Shown: positions 1 to 11,964 of the stretch, one piece after another
How positions within the stretch are numbered: position 1 is the first letter of the stretch
How the letters are laid out: every line of letters begins with the position of its first letter
DNA from: Paulownia fortunei
Lineage: Eukaryota > Streptophyta > Magnoliopsida > Lamiales > Paulowniaceae
Direction of reading: 5' to 3'
Length of the DNA stretch: 64,000 bases
Assembly: GCA_019321725.1 (NCBI GenBank)
Contig: CM033114.1
Span: forward strand, 20,229,797 to 20,293,796
The notes under the pieces: generated by a model
The model's database searches: none
Seen by the model: the letters and a program-made list of their open reading frames with translations, nothing else
Told to the model about the DNA's origin: nothing
Position numbers and translations under genes: made by a program

Positions 1-161
1 GTGATATCCTAAACATCATCTTTTGATGCGCAGTGCAAAAACAACTATGAAGAATTTCGGGGGAAATTGTTGACGATATGAACCTCATAGTATTGGAGAG
101 GGAAAAAAAATATTTGTATTTTTGTGAGGCCATTGCTCGGAGAAGAAAAGGCACAAGGACA
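1..161 (-). pseudogene. S-protein homologue (S1 family) pseudogene, cut by window edge
   Basis: On the minus strand this translates to a recognisable S1-family middle section: a segment like VHIVNNFPRNSS, then, after an in-frame TAG (bases 47-45), LFLHCASKDD, followed by a one-base insertion that brings another stop. The intact neighbour at 2335-2754 has a serine codon where the TAG stands and reads straight through. The C-terminal half would lie left of base 1. The N-terminal part (about 100-236) lacks a clean signal peptide in the same frame. I infer a dead fourth copy of the local tandem cluster. Confidence 0.7.
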
Positions 162-240
162 AAAAAAGTTAATAGATATTTGATCATGGTACAATACAAA
201 TTTGCATGCTAGAGAATGATATATGATTTTTGGCATTAAG

Positions 241-1960
241 TTTTGCTTGTGAATGGAATTATTTTATATGCTTGAACTTATTTCAAAAGATTAACACGGT
301 TTTGTAAACCAAATAAATCACAAGTAATTCAAATACGATTAATACAACCAATTATATTATCCAATACATGATATTGAAATATAAAATGTCAAACTCTCAT
401 TGTCCATGGAGAAGTTTTTCAAATTGTAATAAGTAGGTCTTAATTTAGCCTCAAGGAAACTAAATTATGTAATAGATTTTGCGAAATCAAAGTCAGCATT
501 ATGCTTATTCAAAAAAATTATGTAAATATTAATAAGAATAATTTCCATAACAATGTGGATTGCAAAAATCAGTTATTAGCCTAAAACACCTTGTTATAGT
601 TAGTTGCAAGAAACAACCTTAGATTTTATAATGAAGAAATAAATTTGAAAAATATAATACTCAAACCAAAAAAATTATTTTTAATTAACAACAAAAGGTC
701 AAATTGACAAATTTATCAAACTCTTCCATGTAAAAGAATAGGCAAGAACTATAATTTCACGAAAAAAATCCCAAATTGTTTTGTGGTTGACCTGATGAAC
801 AAGAGCAATCCACTTCTTTAAATATATCTTTGCTTTTGTAAAACTGAAGTTTTTTCTAATAAATTTTCTTTCTTTGTTTGGGGAAAGTGAAACATTTTTT
901 ATTTTATCAGTGGAAATGATTGATGTAATTTATTTTTAAAGAAAATTACATTTTAGGGATATTTTCTAGTGTAAATATCTTTTCATATAATCTTTTGTTT
1001 GATTAATAGTGTCACATTAAGGTTTATATTATTACATGTTGTTACATATTAATGTAATGATGAAAAAATATATTTATATTAAGGTAATGATTGTAAGATG
1101 TAAATATATATATATATATATATATATGAAGGTATATAATAATTGGAATACATATATACATATTGTAATAATTAGAATTTTTTCAAATATTTTGGAAAAA
1201 GAGGAAAAATATTTGGAAAGAAAAATCTATCAAATATTGGGTCTTACTTCTGAAGGAATGAAAACATTCCCCTAAAAGAACGCTAAACATATCTTTTCAC
1301 AATTTTAGTACTTATGGTCCTATAACATTGTTAAGTACAACATCTGAAGTGATGAATTTCAATAGATAGAAAAGAAAGGACTATGCACTACTAATGTTGT
1401 AGATAGATTATTTTCATAACATGTGCTATTTGAATTTATCGTACTATATTATATTTTCTTAATTCGATTTATTTAATTTATTTCATAGTAGACTCTTCCT
1501 CGATCTGATCGTTCTTTAGAGAAAATTCACGATTAGCCAATCTATACAACTTTTATCTTCTAAAAATTCGTTATAGTAGAAAAATCTAATATTGGAGAGA
1601 ATAAAGTTTAAATACCACTAATTTTGCTTTATCTTTTCCAAATCGCATATTGTCAATTCAGTCATATCAAAATTATTTAGAATAAATATAAACCCTTTAA
1701 AATAAAAAGAGTGAATGATCAATCTTTTATAGTCCTTACATCATTGTGTGAACCTCTCCAATGATAAATCATGGAAAATAAAATAAAATCTGATGGCAAA
1801 TACATCAATTTACCACTTGTATCATTATATTTGAGTGCATCTAGTGGAAAACTTTAGTTTTGTAGAGCTACTGAAGCTACCCATGAAATTCAAGGAAATA
1901 AAATTAATGTCACAAATTTGTGAAAGATACATAGTAAGATTTTATTTATGATCCTTTGCC
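241..1960. other. AT-rich intergenic stretch
   Basis: No coding signal seen. It contains a (TA)n tract at about 1101-1127. The part from about 830 to 1290 resembles the repeat in the last large intron cluster of the URB1 gene (57270-58051), with shared segments such as GATGTAATTTATTTTTA-like and TATTAAGGTAATGATTG-like stretches, so it is probably a transposon remnant. Confidence 0.6.
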
Positions 1961-2334
1961 TGTACAATTTGGAAATACATTTTGTTGCTTATATAGACAT
2001 CATTTCCCAATAAGACTAATATTTTCCAAGTCAATGAAATTTAATCTTATGGAAAAATAAAACGTTCCAAGTATCGAGTTATTTTTACTGATTGATAATA
2101 GTATCAATTACCTAAAATAAATAAATTTCTTAAAATCTCTCTCACACACAAACATTTGTAAAATCATATAGAAACATTATACTAGAGACATACTTTGGAG
2201 TAGATACTAATGGCTAATTTGAGATTTATTCATATCATTTTACTACATTGATGTTAACAAAAGATCAGGACAAGTTGTTGCACATTGATATCTTAAAATA
2301 CATTATTGATAGAAGCATAAAGCCACGTCCTATA

Positions 2335-2754
2335 TCACCAGCTGAACTTTTTTATCAAGCCTCTTGGAGGAAAATAGTTTGAGTAATAGATACCATCACT
2401 CTTTGCTGCCCAATAGCACGTATCTTTTGCACAGCTAGCCTTAAGAATATGATCACGAAAAGCATCAAAACGTATCTGTTTCGTACCCCACCAAAGATGA
2501 CAGTAGAATAAGGTAGTAAAAATATTCTCGCAAAACTGAAACGTATATTGCTGATTAGTAGTAAGTGTATGATATCCTAAATTATCATCTTTAGATGCAC
2601 AATGCACTAGCAATGATGGAGAATTTTGAGGGAGGTTGTTGACAATATAGACCGTAAATAGATTTGTAAAAACACAAGAGTGTGTCGCCAAGACTGTTGT
2701 TGTTTGGAGAATGATAGTTAAAGCGATGAAAACTTGAAAAAAGTACTTTGCCAT
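2335..2754 (-). CDS. S-protein homologue, secreted (plant self-incompatibility S1 family)
   Basis: Intronless, 139 residues, the usual size for this family. Residues 1-23 form a hydrophobic signal peptide (MAKYFFQVFIALTIILQ...). The mature part carries the S1-family signature: VYIVNNLP (about 35-42), LLVHCASKDDNLGYHTL (48-64), a FQFCENIF element (72-79), LFYCHLWW (82-89) and FDAF (96-99). Six cysteines (27, 52, 75, 85, 108, 113) suit a disulphide-bonded secreted protein. The family includes the Papaver stigma S proteins and many homologues of unknown role expressed in reproductive and other tissues; a self-incompatibility role here is not implied. The start is supported by the signal peptide and by the paralogue at 8107. 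Two neighbouring copies are broken, so this is one of two survivors of the tandem cluster. Confidence 0.88.
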   Translation of the reverse strand: MAKYFFQVFIALTIILQTTTVLATHSCVFTNLFTVYIVNNLPQNSPSLLVHCASKDDNLGYHTLTTNQQYTFQFCENIFTTLFYCHLWWGTKQIRFDAFRDHILKASCAKDTCYWAAKSDGIYYSNYFPPRGLIKKFSW

Positions 2755-2820
2755 GGTAAGAGTTTCTTACTAGAGAACTATTTGTTGATTATTGAGATGT
2801 TAGTTTTGGACTTTGCAGTT

Positions 2821-2832
2821 GCTTTTATAAGT
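2821..2832 (-). promoter_or_regulatory. Putative TATA box of the 2335-2754 S1 gene
   Basis: On the minus strand the bases read CACTTATAAAAGC, about 70 bp upstream of the ATG. The same position in the paralogous unit (8611-8620) reads CTTATAAATT, so the motif is kept in both intact copies. It is also near-preserved (ACTATAAAATT) in the broken copy near 13634. Confidence 0.5.
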
Positions 2833-2929
2833 GAAATAATTTGCATGCTCACAAAAATTATATATAATATTCTAGAAATTGAAAAAATTATGGAAATTTG
2901 CAATGAATTAGTATAAACAATTATATGAA

Positions 2930-4364
2930 TCGAGTTATGACTTGAAATATGAAAACATCATATTATTATAACTATTTTTGGAAATCCCTAAATTGCAAAA
3001 ATTGCAGCTTGAAGCATCAGAAATAGGTTTACTATTACATAAACAATCATGCAAATCTAAAATAAACTTCATCTTCCACAAATTAGAGTTTGGATAAGAT
3101 AGTATATAATTGGTAACTTAGTAGCAAAAGACCCCTTCAGAGTTATATAATTTGTTGACTTTCCAATATTATTGAATTCTTATGATACGTTCAATCTTCG
3201 AAAACTAATATTTTGGGTTGGAGCCATGACACAATCGGCATAATGTGAAAATAAATTAAAAGTCCAAGACATGAACTTCTTCTCTTAGTTGGTAATTTAA
3301 ATTACTTGCAACTCTCAAACTTGAATTATTTTAAAATTATTCCAAACTTTTTAATTGGAAGATATTTTGAAATCTGGTTGTTTAATGTTTATGTTGCACA
3401 TTTCCTAAATAATTTTTTAAATACCTTCTAGAGTTGTGATATAAAAAGTTTTTGTCAATGTGATATAATATATTGTAAATCATATTCTCCCACAAGATTA
3501 TTATTTCTTCTAATAGAATATTATAGAATAAGATTTTCAGAGATAAAGTAATTCAATATACAATACAATGGGTAAATTGCAATTTCTCTATCCTTGTTCT
3601 CGAAAATGACATATAAGCCCATGTGTTTGCAAACTGAGCAAATAAAGCCCATATGTTGTCCAACAGAAGCTTAATTTTCAATTTTGGTTCAATATTTGAC
3701 CAATGTGTGTTAAATTAACAAATACTTTTATTTTTCATAGACATTGCAAATTTAATTAAGCATAATTGACTTTTGAGGTGAGTTATATTATGAAATTGGA
3801 ATACACACTTCATATTGTACAGGAGAGTAAATACTCTACTTCGATGAAAACTTTGGAAATTTTTTATACCTAAAATTAATTTTTGTAAATACATAATGTT
3901 TACTTTCGTTGAATGCTAATTAATTAACAGTAAAATTTTGTTAAATTACGTATTTATTTTGTTTTTGGAAAAGTTATATATGCCTAGTGGGATTATGATA
4001 GAGACCCCTTTTTCCTTTAATACAACATAAGAAGTATCTTGAAAAGCTTAAAATGAAGAGTATTAATTCTTTACATGGAATAAAGGAAAAAAATCTCTTA
4101 CATTTTATCGAATTTAAAAGGACGAGTATATATTCTATCTAATTTAAGGATGTCACTTATTAATCCTCACAATTCTATTGGATGATACAGTGGAGATATG
4201 GTAGTATCACATGCTTGATTTGTGATATCTCGTATTATTTGTGGGAGATAAATTGAAATAATTTATAAATTTATATAATTGATTCTTCTAATAACTTGAG
4301 TTAATCATTTTAGCAAAAAGAGGATAAGTGTGAAATAATTACTAACGAAACCCATTGTGCTAGA
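2930..4364. other. AT-rich intergenic stretch
   Basis: No gene recognised. Around 3568-3740 there is a stretch resembling common plant repeat ends (GGGTAAATTGCAATTT...), probably a transposon remnant, but I cannot classify it. Confidence 0.5.
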
Positions 4365-5150
4365 TTTCTCACTTGCGGGCCTTTACCTCAATCCAAATCT
4401 TATCAAACCCATGTTCTTTATAGATTTCTAGACCCTTCGACATTGTATATAACTCCACAAAGACATTTGAATTTGAACCAAGAAACTCTTGAAATGCAAC
4501 ACCAAACAATACCTGAATTACATCAGCAGTCCCACCTGACCTCGGATTACCTTTTGAAGCACCGTGTTTCCCATTTCACTAGCGCGTGGAAGGTTTCGAT
4601 TTTTACCGAAAAAAACATGAAACCAAAACGACGATCTGTGTACGTACTCGTCTACTTTTTAGTTTTGCACTCAAATAATTCAGTTTGGACTCTTTATTTT
4701 GATTGTATTTCATCTCCTATTTTAATAATATCAATATACGCAAATTATATATTAATGATGTCATTTAATATATTTAACTTGTACGAGTGATATTGGAATA
4801 AAAGACGAAACATCATACAAATAAAAGATCTAGTTTGCAAACAACCTAACTTTGTACAAGTAGTTTAATGTGTCTCCTTAGCACAGAATTTCCTGCCCCT
4901 GTACTTCGCATTATTTATCGCTTCCCAAATAGACCAAAGAACAGAGTATAGGAACAACACAGCAGATATGCCTCTTGATTGGAAAATCTCCAACTCTGCA
5001 GCATGATTGCGATTTCATTAGTACGAGGCAAAGGGACAGAAGAGAGTGCTGCAAAATTTTTCCAAATCGCCTCTGCTGCATCTTTTTATCAATTGGAATT
5101 AAGGAAGGAGTCAGGAGACTAGCTGGCAGGGACAGTTGTTCTTGCAACTC
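4365..5150 (-). mobile_element. LINE (non-LTR retrotransposon) ORF2 3' remnant: reverse-transcriptase zinc-binding region and RNase H
   Basis: Reading the minus strand in shifting frames gives the tail of a plant LINE ORF2. From 5066 down: AIWKNFAALSSVPLPRTNEI, then after a frameshift VLWSIWEAINNAKYRGRKFCAKE (near 4945-4880), which is the typical region just before the RNase H domain. From about 4580 to 4370: GASKGNPRSGGTADVIQ followed by SNSNVFVELYTMSKGLEIYK and HGFDKIWIE, the hallmark of the RVT_3 type RNase H domain (DGA.KGNPG, E..A...GL, G...IWIE). The catalytic aspartate at the start of the DGASKGNP motif is lost and there are several frameshifts, so the copy is dead. The forward-strand reading frames here are only shadows. 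Confidence 0.8.
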
Positions 5151-5157
5151 TATATAA

Positions 5158-7394
5158 TTTTAAATTCAACTGTATAAAATATTAAATTTATAATTAATTT
5201 TATATGTGAATTTATTAAATTTAAAAATTTTGTCCCCCTAAAATGATTGAAAATATTTTTTTACGATTGTTCTGTAGAAAATTTTCAATCTCACCCCAAA
5301 CCTAATTTAGGATTTCTTGCTCCATCCTTTAGAATCCAACTACACTGCCATAAATTTGTTTTAGGACATGCTGAGATAATGGAAGATCATCCAACCATAG
5401 CAATTCAAATTCTCTGTACTAGTTTCATATTTTATTTCATATTTCATACTAATTTGTTAAAGTAAAAAATATTACTTTAAATATATATTTAGCGTGAATC
5501 AAATACATGTTAAAATATATAATTTGTAGTATTTTTTATTTCACATTGATAACTTGAAAGTTTATAGTCTTCTTTATAAGTGGAAAAGCAAGTGGGCCTT
5601 CAAAATGAAATGCTAGTCGGTTTTTAATATATATAATTATATATTAATATCTATGACTTGGACTTGGACTAGGCTTGAGATACATCGAAATAAATCTATA
5701 TTTTTGTTCTATTATTTTGGAATTTGAGAATATTAATTTTCAAATTTTCGAAATTACTCTATAGGTTGTGTCTTTTCAGTTTATATTTTTTGAGGAGTTA
5801 TGATAATAATTAAGAAAGAATGCTGCCTCTTGTTCCACAACTTTTTTGTTTTCTATAAATACAAGTTATCTCCTTAATATTTTTAACTTACTTCTAACCT
5901 TTTACTTCAGAAGATCCAAAAGTTTTGTCAAATTCCCTCAGCTATATCTTAATCCCGTAGTAGAGGCAATATTAATTTTAGGAAAGTTGTTATTCGCGCC
6001 TCGAAATCTTTATAAATTTATTTTACTCTAACAATACACGATGCATGTATTAATAAATTAAAATACGAGATGAAACAACTTGTGACCGGATCGACACATA
6101 CGTTTCCAAATTGGGGAATCATACAAGGAAATAATCACATGTCCCTGATGTTCCATTCCACAGTATTTAGCTTGAAGAAATTTCGCCCATAAAGATTGTG
6201 AGAATAGATATAGGTGGAACTGATTTCAGCCCCTTGCAAGTCAGCCTCCAAATTAAACTATAATTTTCTGAGAAATTAAATTCTTCATCAGCCTAACTAT
6301 AGTAGTAAATTCTTCATCAGCCTAACTAAAATAAATTCTTCATCTCCAAGAATGTATTATATTCTGAAGAGCAGCAAATGTTAGAATTTTATATTATATT
6401 TTGAGTCATTAACTATTCATTATAATTGTGTAACTAAATATGTTTGCATATCGATTAATTTTTTTAGTATATACTTTTGATCAAATATTTCAACTCAACT
6501 TTTACAAAATTTTACATTATACTCACATGGACTAAATACCAAAATCTTCCAGCCCATTTATCTTTTGCCTTCGAATTTACGTACTTTTAATGAGATTGTT
6601 ATTGATATTCAATATTCACTGAATATTAAGTTAAAAATGTCAAGGGCAAAACAATTTAGTAGCAAATTCAAAATAATTTTTTTAACATAAGTATATATTG
6701 TACAAATATTGTGCATGTATAAATAAGGTTAGAATATGTTATATTTTGACCTACGAACTACTAAAATACACATTTGTTCGTGAACAAATATGATTATATA
6801 ACACACATTTGTTCGCATATCTATATATTTTTTAGTATATAATTTTTCTCAAAACCTTCACCGCAACTTTTACAAAATTTTGAATTATATCAACACGTAA
6901 TAGATATCCAATTTTTCCAGCTTATTTATCTTTTATCTTCAATTTTATATCTTCTTCTATATTCTATAATTAGATATATCTTTGAACCGCCAAGTGTCAA
7001 CCATAAAAGCAATTACTGCCACATTAGCCAATAGGCCCTGAACCCCGAAAATTTTAAGAATAATCACAAATCACAACAAATTTTAAGAATAATATATATA
7101 TATACACACTCTATATGTCCACATTTGAATGTCCAGTTTACTATAGTATTAAGTTAACTTGTCCAATTTCGTGACTAATTTATAAGATTGACTCCTTGAT
7201 AGATTGACATTATAAAACTTTTGTTAATAGTTTGTGTTATTTAATGATATGAAATATTTTTTTAATAAATTATATATACTAATTTTTTTACTATTACGTT
7301 CAGAAAATAGTCAAGTTGATTAGTTAATAATATTAACTGAACATTAAAATTCACAAAAGATGCACTATATTTGATGTGTGTTATTTTAAAGAAG
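5158..7394. other. AT-rich intergenic stretch with local duplications
   Basis: No gene recognised. A segment at about 6440-6585 recurs in diverged form at about 6808-6945 (shared ACTTTTACAAAATTTT, CCAGC.TATTTATCTTTT). A short tandem repeat of TAAATTCTTCATCAGCC occurs at about 6278 and 6307. Confidence 0.55.
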
Positions 7395-8106
7395 AATCAA
7401 AATTCATGTCTTGATTAAATTGGGTCACATACTTTATTACATCACTTGGTATACTTTGATTGGCCCGAAACTGCAAGATATGATTTGATCGGCTAAAACA
7501 CAATAACATTTTATTTGTGCATAAAATAATTATTATAATATCTATTTAATTATTTATACACTTTTGGAGTTTTTATATATAGAAATTTTTCAATCAATAG
7601 CTAATATATTATTTTACACACAACATCTTTGGAGAGTACTAGACTATTTGTCATAAAACCTTTTGGGGACATATGGTAATTCATCTTAGAAAATTTTCAA
7701 TGCCACCAATTGTATTATTACCCTTTTCCTACACAATTTGGAAATATTTTTTTTTTATTCAAAGATTATACACCAACAAGGCTATTTTTGCCAAGTCAAT
7801 GGGATTTAATGTGATTGAAAATAATATAAGTGATATTCAAGTAATTTTGTACTGATTGGTAATAGTAATGATTACCCTAAGTATATACATTTCTTACAAT
7901 ATCTCTCACACATAGAGACATCTATAAATCATATGCAAACATCATATGAGATAGAGAGGAACTTGGAATATAAACTAATGTCTGAATTGTGATTTATTCA
8001 CATCATTTTACTATATTGAGTCTACAAAAGATCATGAGCCACTTCTTTGTATATATAATATCTTAGAACTCTCGATCGATCATAGTATAATGTCATGTTT
8101 TATATA

Positions 8107-8544
8107 TCACCAATCATACTTTTTTTTTAGGCCTCTTGGAGGATAATAATTTGAGTAATAAATACCATCACTCTTTGCTGCCCAATAGCATATATCTTTG
8201 GCACAAATAGCCCCAAGCCAAGTTTCACGAAAAGCATCAAACCGTATATGCTTTTTTTCCCACCAAAGATGGCAGTAGAACAAGGTGCTAAAAAAATTCT
8301 CGCAAAATTCAAATTGAAAATCTTGATTTCTTGTAAGTGTATGATTTCCTAAATCATCATCTTTAGATGCACAATGCACCACTAACGGTGCAGAATTCGG
8401 AGGGAGGTTGTTGATGACATAAACTGTGACTAATTGTGTAAAGGTACAATGGCGTTTCTCTGAGGCCATTGTTCTGAGAAGGATAGTTGAAATGATGAAA
8501 CATTGTAACAAGTATTTTGTCATAATAAGTGTGTATTTTGTCAT
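8107..8544 (-). CDS. S-protein homologue, secreted (plant self-incompatibility S1 family)
   Basis: Intronless, 145 residues from the upstream ATG or 138 from the second ATG (base 8523). The second start aligns exactly with the paralogue at 2335-2754. The first seven residues are a repeat of the start (MTKY.. MTKY) made by a local DNA duplication. An N-terminal hydrophobic signal peptide (about residues 10-26) precedes a full S1 domain: VYVINNLPP, LVVHCASKDDDLGNHTL, FEFCENFFSTLFYCHLWW and FDAF, with the family's six cysteines and a C-terminal YYPPRGLKKKYDW. It is expected to be secreted; its partner or role is unknown. The protein is clearly a close paralogue of the 2335-2754 gene, with mostly conservative changes that suggest it is still under constraint. 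Confidence 0.88.
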   Translation of the reverse strand: MTKYTLIMTKYLLQCFIISTILLRTMASEKRHCTFTQLVTVYVINNLPPNSAPLVVHCASKDDDLGNHTLTRNQDFQFEFCENFFSTLFYCHLWWEKKHIRFDAFRETWLGAICAKDICYWAAKSDGIYYSNYYPPRGLKKKYDW

Positions 8545-8610
8545 TGTAAGCGTTCATTACTAGATAAGTAAAATTTGATTCTTGAGATCTTAGTTTTGGC
8601 GTTTGCAGTT

Positions 8611-8620
8611 AATTTATAAG
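8611..8620 (-). promoter_or_regulatory. Putative TATA box of the 8107-8544 S1 gene
   Basis: CTTATAAATT on the minus strand, about 70-95 bp upstream of the two candidate start codons and at the position equivalent to the TATA motif of the paralogue. Confidence 0.45.
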
Positions 8621-8890
8621 TTAAATTAGTTTTGTGTCCTTAAAACTTTGCAAAAAATGAAAATTTGATTTTGGAAATTGAACAGATTGTGGCAATTTGA
8701 AATATGAAGTCATATTATCATAACATATTCCTACAAACTCCCTATATTGTGAGAATCTACTGCTGAAGAAACTAAACTAGATATGAAGTATCACAACTAG
8801 GATTGCTGTTATCCAAAACAATGGTGTAAATCTAAAATAAAATTCAGCTGACACAATTAGTTGACTTAAATTTATAACTGGGAAAATTGT

Positions 8891-10947
8891 AAAATTGGTC
8901 CTACAACTATTAGGGGTAGAAAAAATAGTTCCGTCCAAATTTAAATTGACAATAAAATCTTGTAATTATTAAAAACTTTCCGATAGAATCATCCTAGGTG
9001 ACCATGCCCCAGCCCATGTGGCACCTACATGATGTCCTCATCTGCCAAGCTGGAAAAAATGGTTGCTAACTAAATTAAGTCCAATTAAAAAGTATCTTAG
9101 TTAATTCCAAAAATACTTAAGCCAAAAAAATATTTTATTCATTAAATATAAAATTTACAAGGTAAGAAAATTAAAAAATCCTTTTTTAATTCTTAACAAA
9201 TTTACATTAATTTTTGAAAATGAATAACTTCAATTAATATAATTCAATTTAATAAATTAATTTTTAATTAGTCAACTAATTAATTATTAATTAGAGAGAA
9301 GAATTTAAATTAGCTATTTGAGAATATAATTAATCAAATAAAGAAATTAATAAAAAGTTTAAAATATTTTTTTTAATTTTCTCTTATGTCCCTTCTTTTT
9401 CGAAAAGTTATAATAAAAAGATTAATTTTCTTTTATTTCTCTTCTTTAATTATGAATTAGAGAGTAAAACTTTAACATTAACTATTTTAAGAATATTGAT
9501 AGGATCATAATTGAGAATGATGAGATCATAATTAATTATGATTTAATTAGTTGACATTGATTGGCAACTTGTTATATTGCACAAGAAATAATTAAATTTA
9601 TTGATTTATCTTTTATGAATTAATTGCCTAGTTTATCTTGTGTAGATTTAGTTAGATTGCATTGATAAAAATATTTGAACATTTTATATACAAAGATAAG
9701 TTGAGATCTTTTTCTGATAAGGAAATGATCTTGACATATTTTGTATTATTCTATACAACGTATTTAGACACTTTTGAAGTGGAGATTCGAATTTAATTGA
9801 TGTTGCATATAAACCCCAAAAATTGAAGAAACAACACACGCATTTAGAGAGAAGAAGTGCAGGGCTTCAACTTTTGGAATTGCCCTCGTTTTTATTCACT
9901 CTTCAGTAAAAGATGGTGAGCCTTTTGAGAGATAGGCACAATTTTTTGGGAGAAGATTTGAAGATCTTCGGGAGAAGAACGGTTTGTCGTCTGAAGGGTT
10001 TTCAACGTTGAAGAAAGTTCAACAGTGTAGACTTAAAAGTCGAAGGGATCTCGTTGAAACTTTACTAATTAATTTGTTCAAAAACGATGTCATTAGTAAA
10101 GAATGAGGCCTTATATTTTAAATAAGTCCCATTATTGTAAATGTAATCTGAATTAGTGAAAATTTATTAAGTTGTTGACACCTCTTAATTTCAGGTGTGT
10201 TGTTCAAAAGTAAATTTACCAAGTTGTTGACACCTTAGTGAAAATGTGTATTCTATCATTATAGGCGACACACTTATGACCAATTATTAACACTTATGTT
10301 TCCCATATGCATTTGAAGCTTAATGAAACATAACATTCTTTTGAGGTGAGTCATACTATGAAGTTAAACACTCATGTTATGTAGGTCTTCAGAGGTATTG
10401 GGGTCAACTAGATATAATTGAAAAAGTCTTAGGATTCATTATTGGGCTTAATTGCATATCTATCTTTTTTGTGTGGGATAGTTGTTTAACATCTAATTCG
10501 TCTCATCATTTATTGGGGCTAATATATTAATTATCTTTTAAAAATAAGAAAGGAAAAACTGAAATGGCAAGAAACTGGAGCAGCTAGAATGGACTGGTTG
10601 TAATTATTGGAATTTAATAAATTATATTTGCTACAATTGGAGAGCAATATGTAATAAGAATTTTAAATAGAAATTGAGAAAGTTTATTTATTTATTTATT
10701 TTTTTAATAAAATTATTGTGATAGATTGTATGTGTTTTGAACAAATAAATCAAATTTAAACAAATTATGACTATTATTTAGATATCAAAATGCCATTTTT
10801 TGTTTCATTGGAATTCCTTCATTAATTTTCAAATATAGTTTCTCTAAACTAGTATACAAGTTAATATCTTGATCAAGGATCTCAATTCTCCTTTTTTAAC
10901 TCCGCAATACAATAAGCCAATGTGGTTGAACATTAATCAATGATTAA
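8891..10947. other. Intergenic stretch, probably transposon debris
   Basis: No open coding signal that I recognise. At about 8880-9060 there is a moderately GC-richer block (ATTGGTCCTACAACTAT..., CATGTGGCACCTACATG) of the kind found at the ends of plant repeats. At about 9830-10080 lies a less AT-rich block of unknown nature. The two do not give a classifiable element. Confidence 0.45.
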
Positions 10948-11419
10948 CGCTACAAATAAGAATAATATTAATAATAATAAATTAACTAAGAATATAAAAG
11001 TTGTCACTAATGACAAGTATTAAGTGATAATAACTTCTATTTTGTAACTAATGATATATATTAAGTGATAAAATTTTATTTTGCCACAATAATGACTTAA
11101 TATTGACAAGAACTAATGTTCTAAGTTGTTATTATTAAAAAATATTGAGTTACATATACAGTGACAATCTTGTAAGAATAAAATTTTAATTATGATTTTG
11201 TGATAAGATTTTTATTGTTACTATACATATGTCACTAATTGTTAATAGTGACAATTTAAATATAATTTTCATCATTATTAAGGTTGTAAAAAAATTTATT
11301 GTGATAAAATAAATTTTTATCACTTAATATATACAATTAGTGACAACTTCGCATTATCACTTAAGATATTGTCACTATCTTTTCTTATTTTTTTCATTCT
11401 TTTTGCATTTAGTGTAGTG
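10948..11419. mobile_element. Small non-autonomous CACTA-like element (probable)
   Basis: The right end is TTTAGTGTAGTG (inverted CACTACACTAAA), and the left end is CGCTACAAAT, a one-base variant of the CACTA start. Just inside both ends lie inverted copies of a GTTGTCACTAATGAC-like motif, and TTAAGTGATAA-like motifs recur throughout, as expected of CACTA subterminal repeats. It has no coding capacity. I see no matching 3-bp target duplication (TAA left, GGA right), so the exact left border is uncertain. Confidence 0.55.
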
Positions 11420-11964
11420 GGATTCGTGTTGTGGAATACTTAATGTTTTTTAAACTTTTGCAGCTACCTAGGAAATTCAGATAAATAAATTCGATGCTAC
11501 AATTATGTAGAAGGTATATAGTTAAGTTATTGTTCACATAAAATTTTGCATTTATAAAAAAAAAAAAAAAACAGACGAATTAGAATATTGTTTATATATA
11601 CGAGAAAGGTTATAACAAAAAAGGAATTGTAGTTCCCTGCTTCTCTTCAAAATATGAATAAGAGCTCAAAATTTGTTCTTGAAATGGATGTGTGATCTTC
11701 TTCTAATTTTGTGAAAGGAAAATACTAACCACCAAAATATCAAAGATTAACTTTGAAATAAAGGTATTGTAGATTTGATGTCTTTTGTATCACATTAGCA
11801 GTTGCAGCATCTTGAAAAAATTTTCAAACTTGAAAGAGTTGTACAAAGCTTTTGATACTTGGAAGACTTTTTCTTCTTCAAGTTTTAGGTATGTATGGGA
11901 TTCTATGACCACATTATATAGATTTTTTGAGGTAGGAAGGTCATAATCCACTTGAATATCGTTG
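11420..11964. other. Intergenic stretch with diverged duplicate
   Basis: No gene seen. The part at about 11760-11990 resembles 14500-14780 (shared features such as CTTGGAAGAC/ATTGGGAGAC, TTTTTGAGGTA/TGTTTGAGGTA, CACTTGAATATC/CATTTGAATATC), so it belongs to the duplicated S1 segment. Confidence 0.5.

Larger units (their letters stand above)
1960..3130. repeat. S1 cluster duplication unit, copy 1
   Basis: The DNA flanking the S1 gene on both sides matches the flanks of the copies at about 7395-8890 and 11965-13960. Shared landmarks are the CCAAGTCAATG block downstream of the gene (2026-2037, 7792-7802, 12847-12857) and the TTAGTTTTGG block upstream (2801-2810, 8590-8599, 13614-13623). This shows duplication of a whole genomic segment rather than retroposition of the gene alone. 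Confidence 0.75.
7395..8890. repeat. S1 cluster duplication unit, copy 2
   Basis: This matches unit 1 (1960-3130) and unit 3 (11965-13960) on both sides of the gene. Its left part (CATGTCTTGATT, then ACTGCAAGATATGATTTGATCGG, then AAAATAATTATTATAATAT) corresponds to unit 3 without the hAT element that interrupts unit 3 at 12111. Confidence 0.75.

Noticed and set aside
1036..1275. 79-codon plus-strand frame rich in Ile, Tyr and Lys
   Set aside because: Made of a (TA)n tract and AT-rich repeat shared with 57270-58051.
4443..4790. 115-codon plus-strand frame
   Set aside because: Shadow of the LINE RNase H domain, which reads on the opposite strand with clear motifs.
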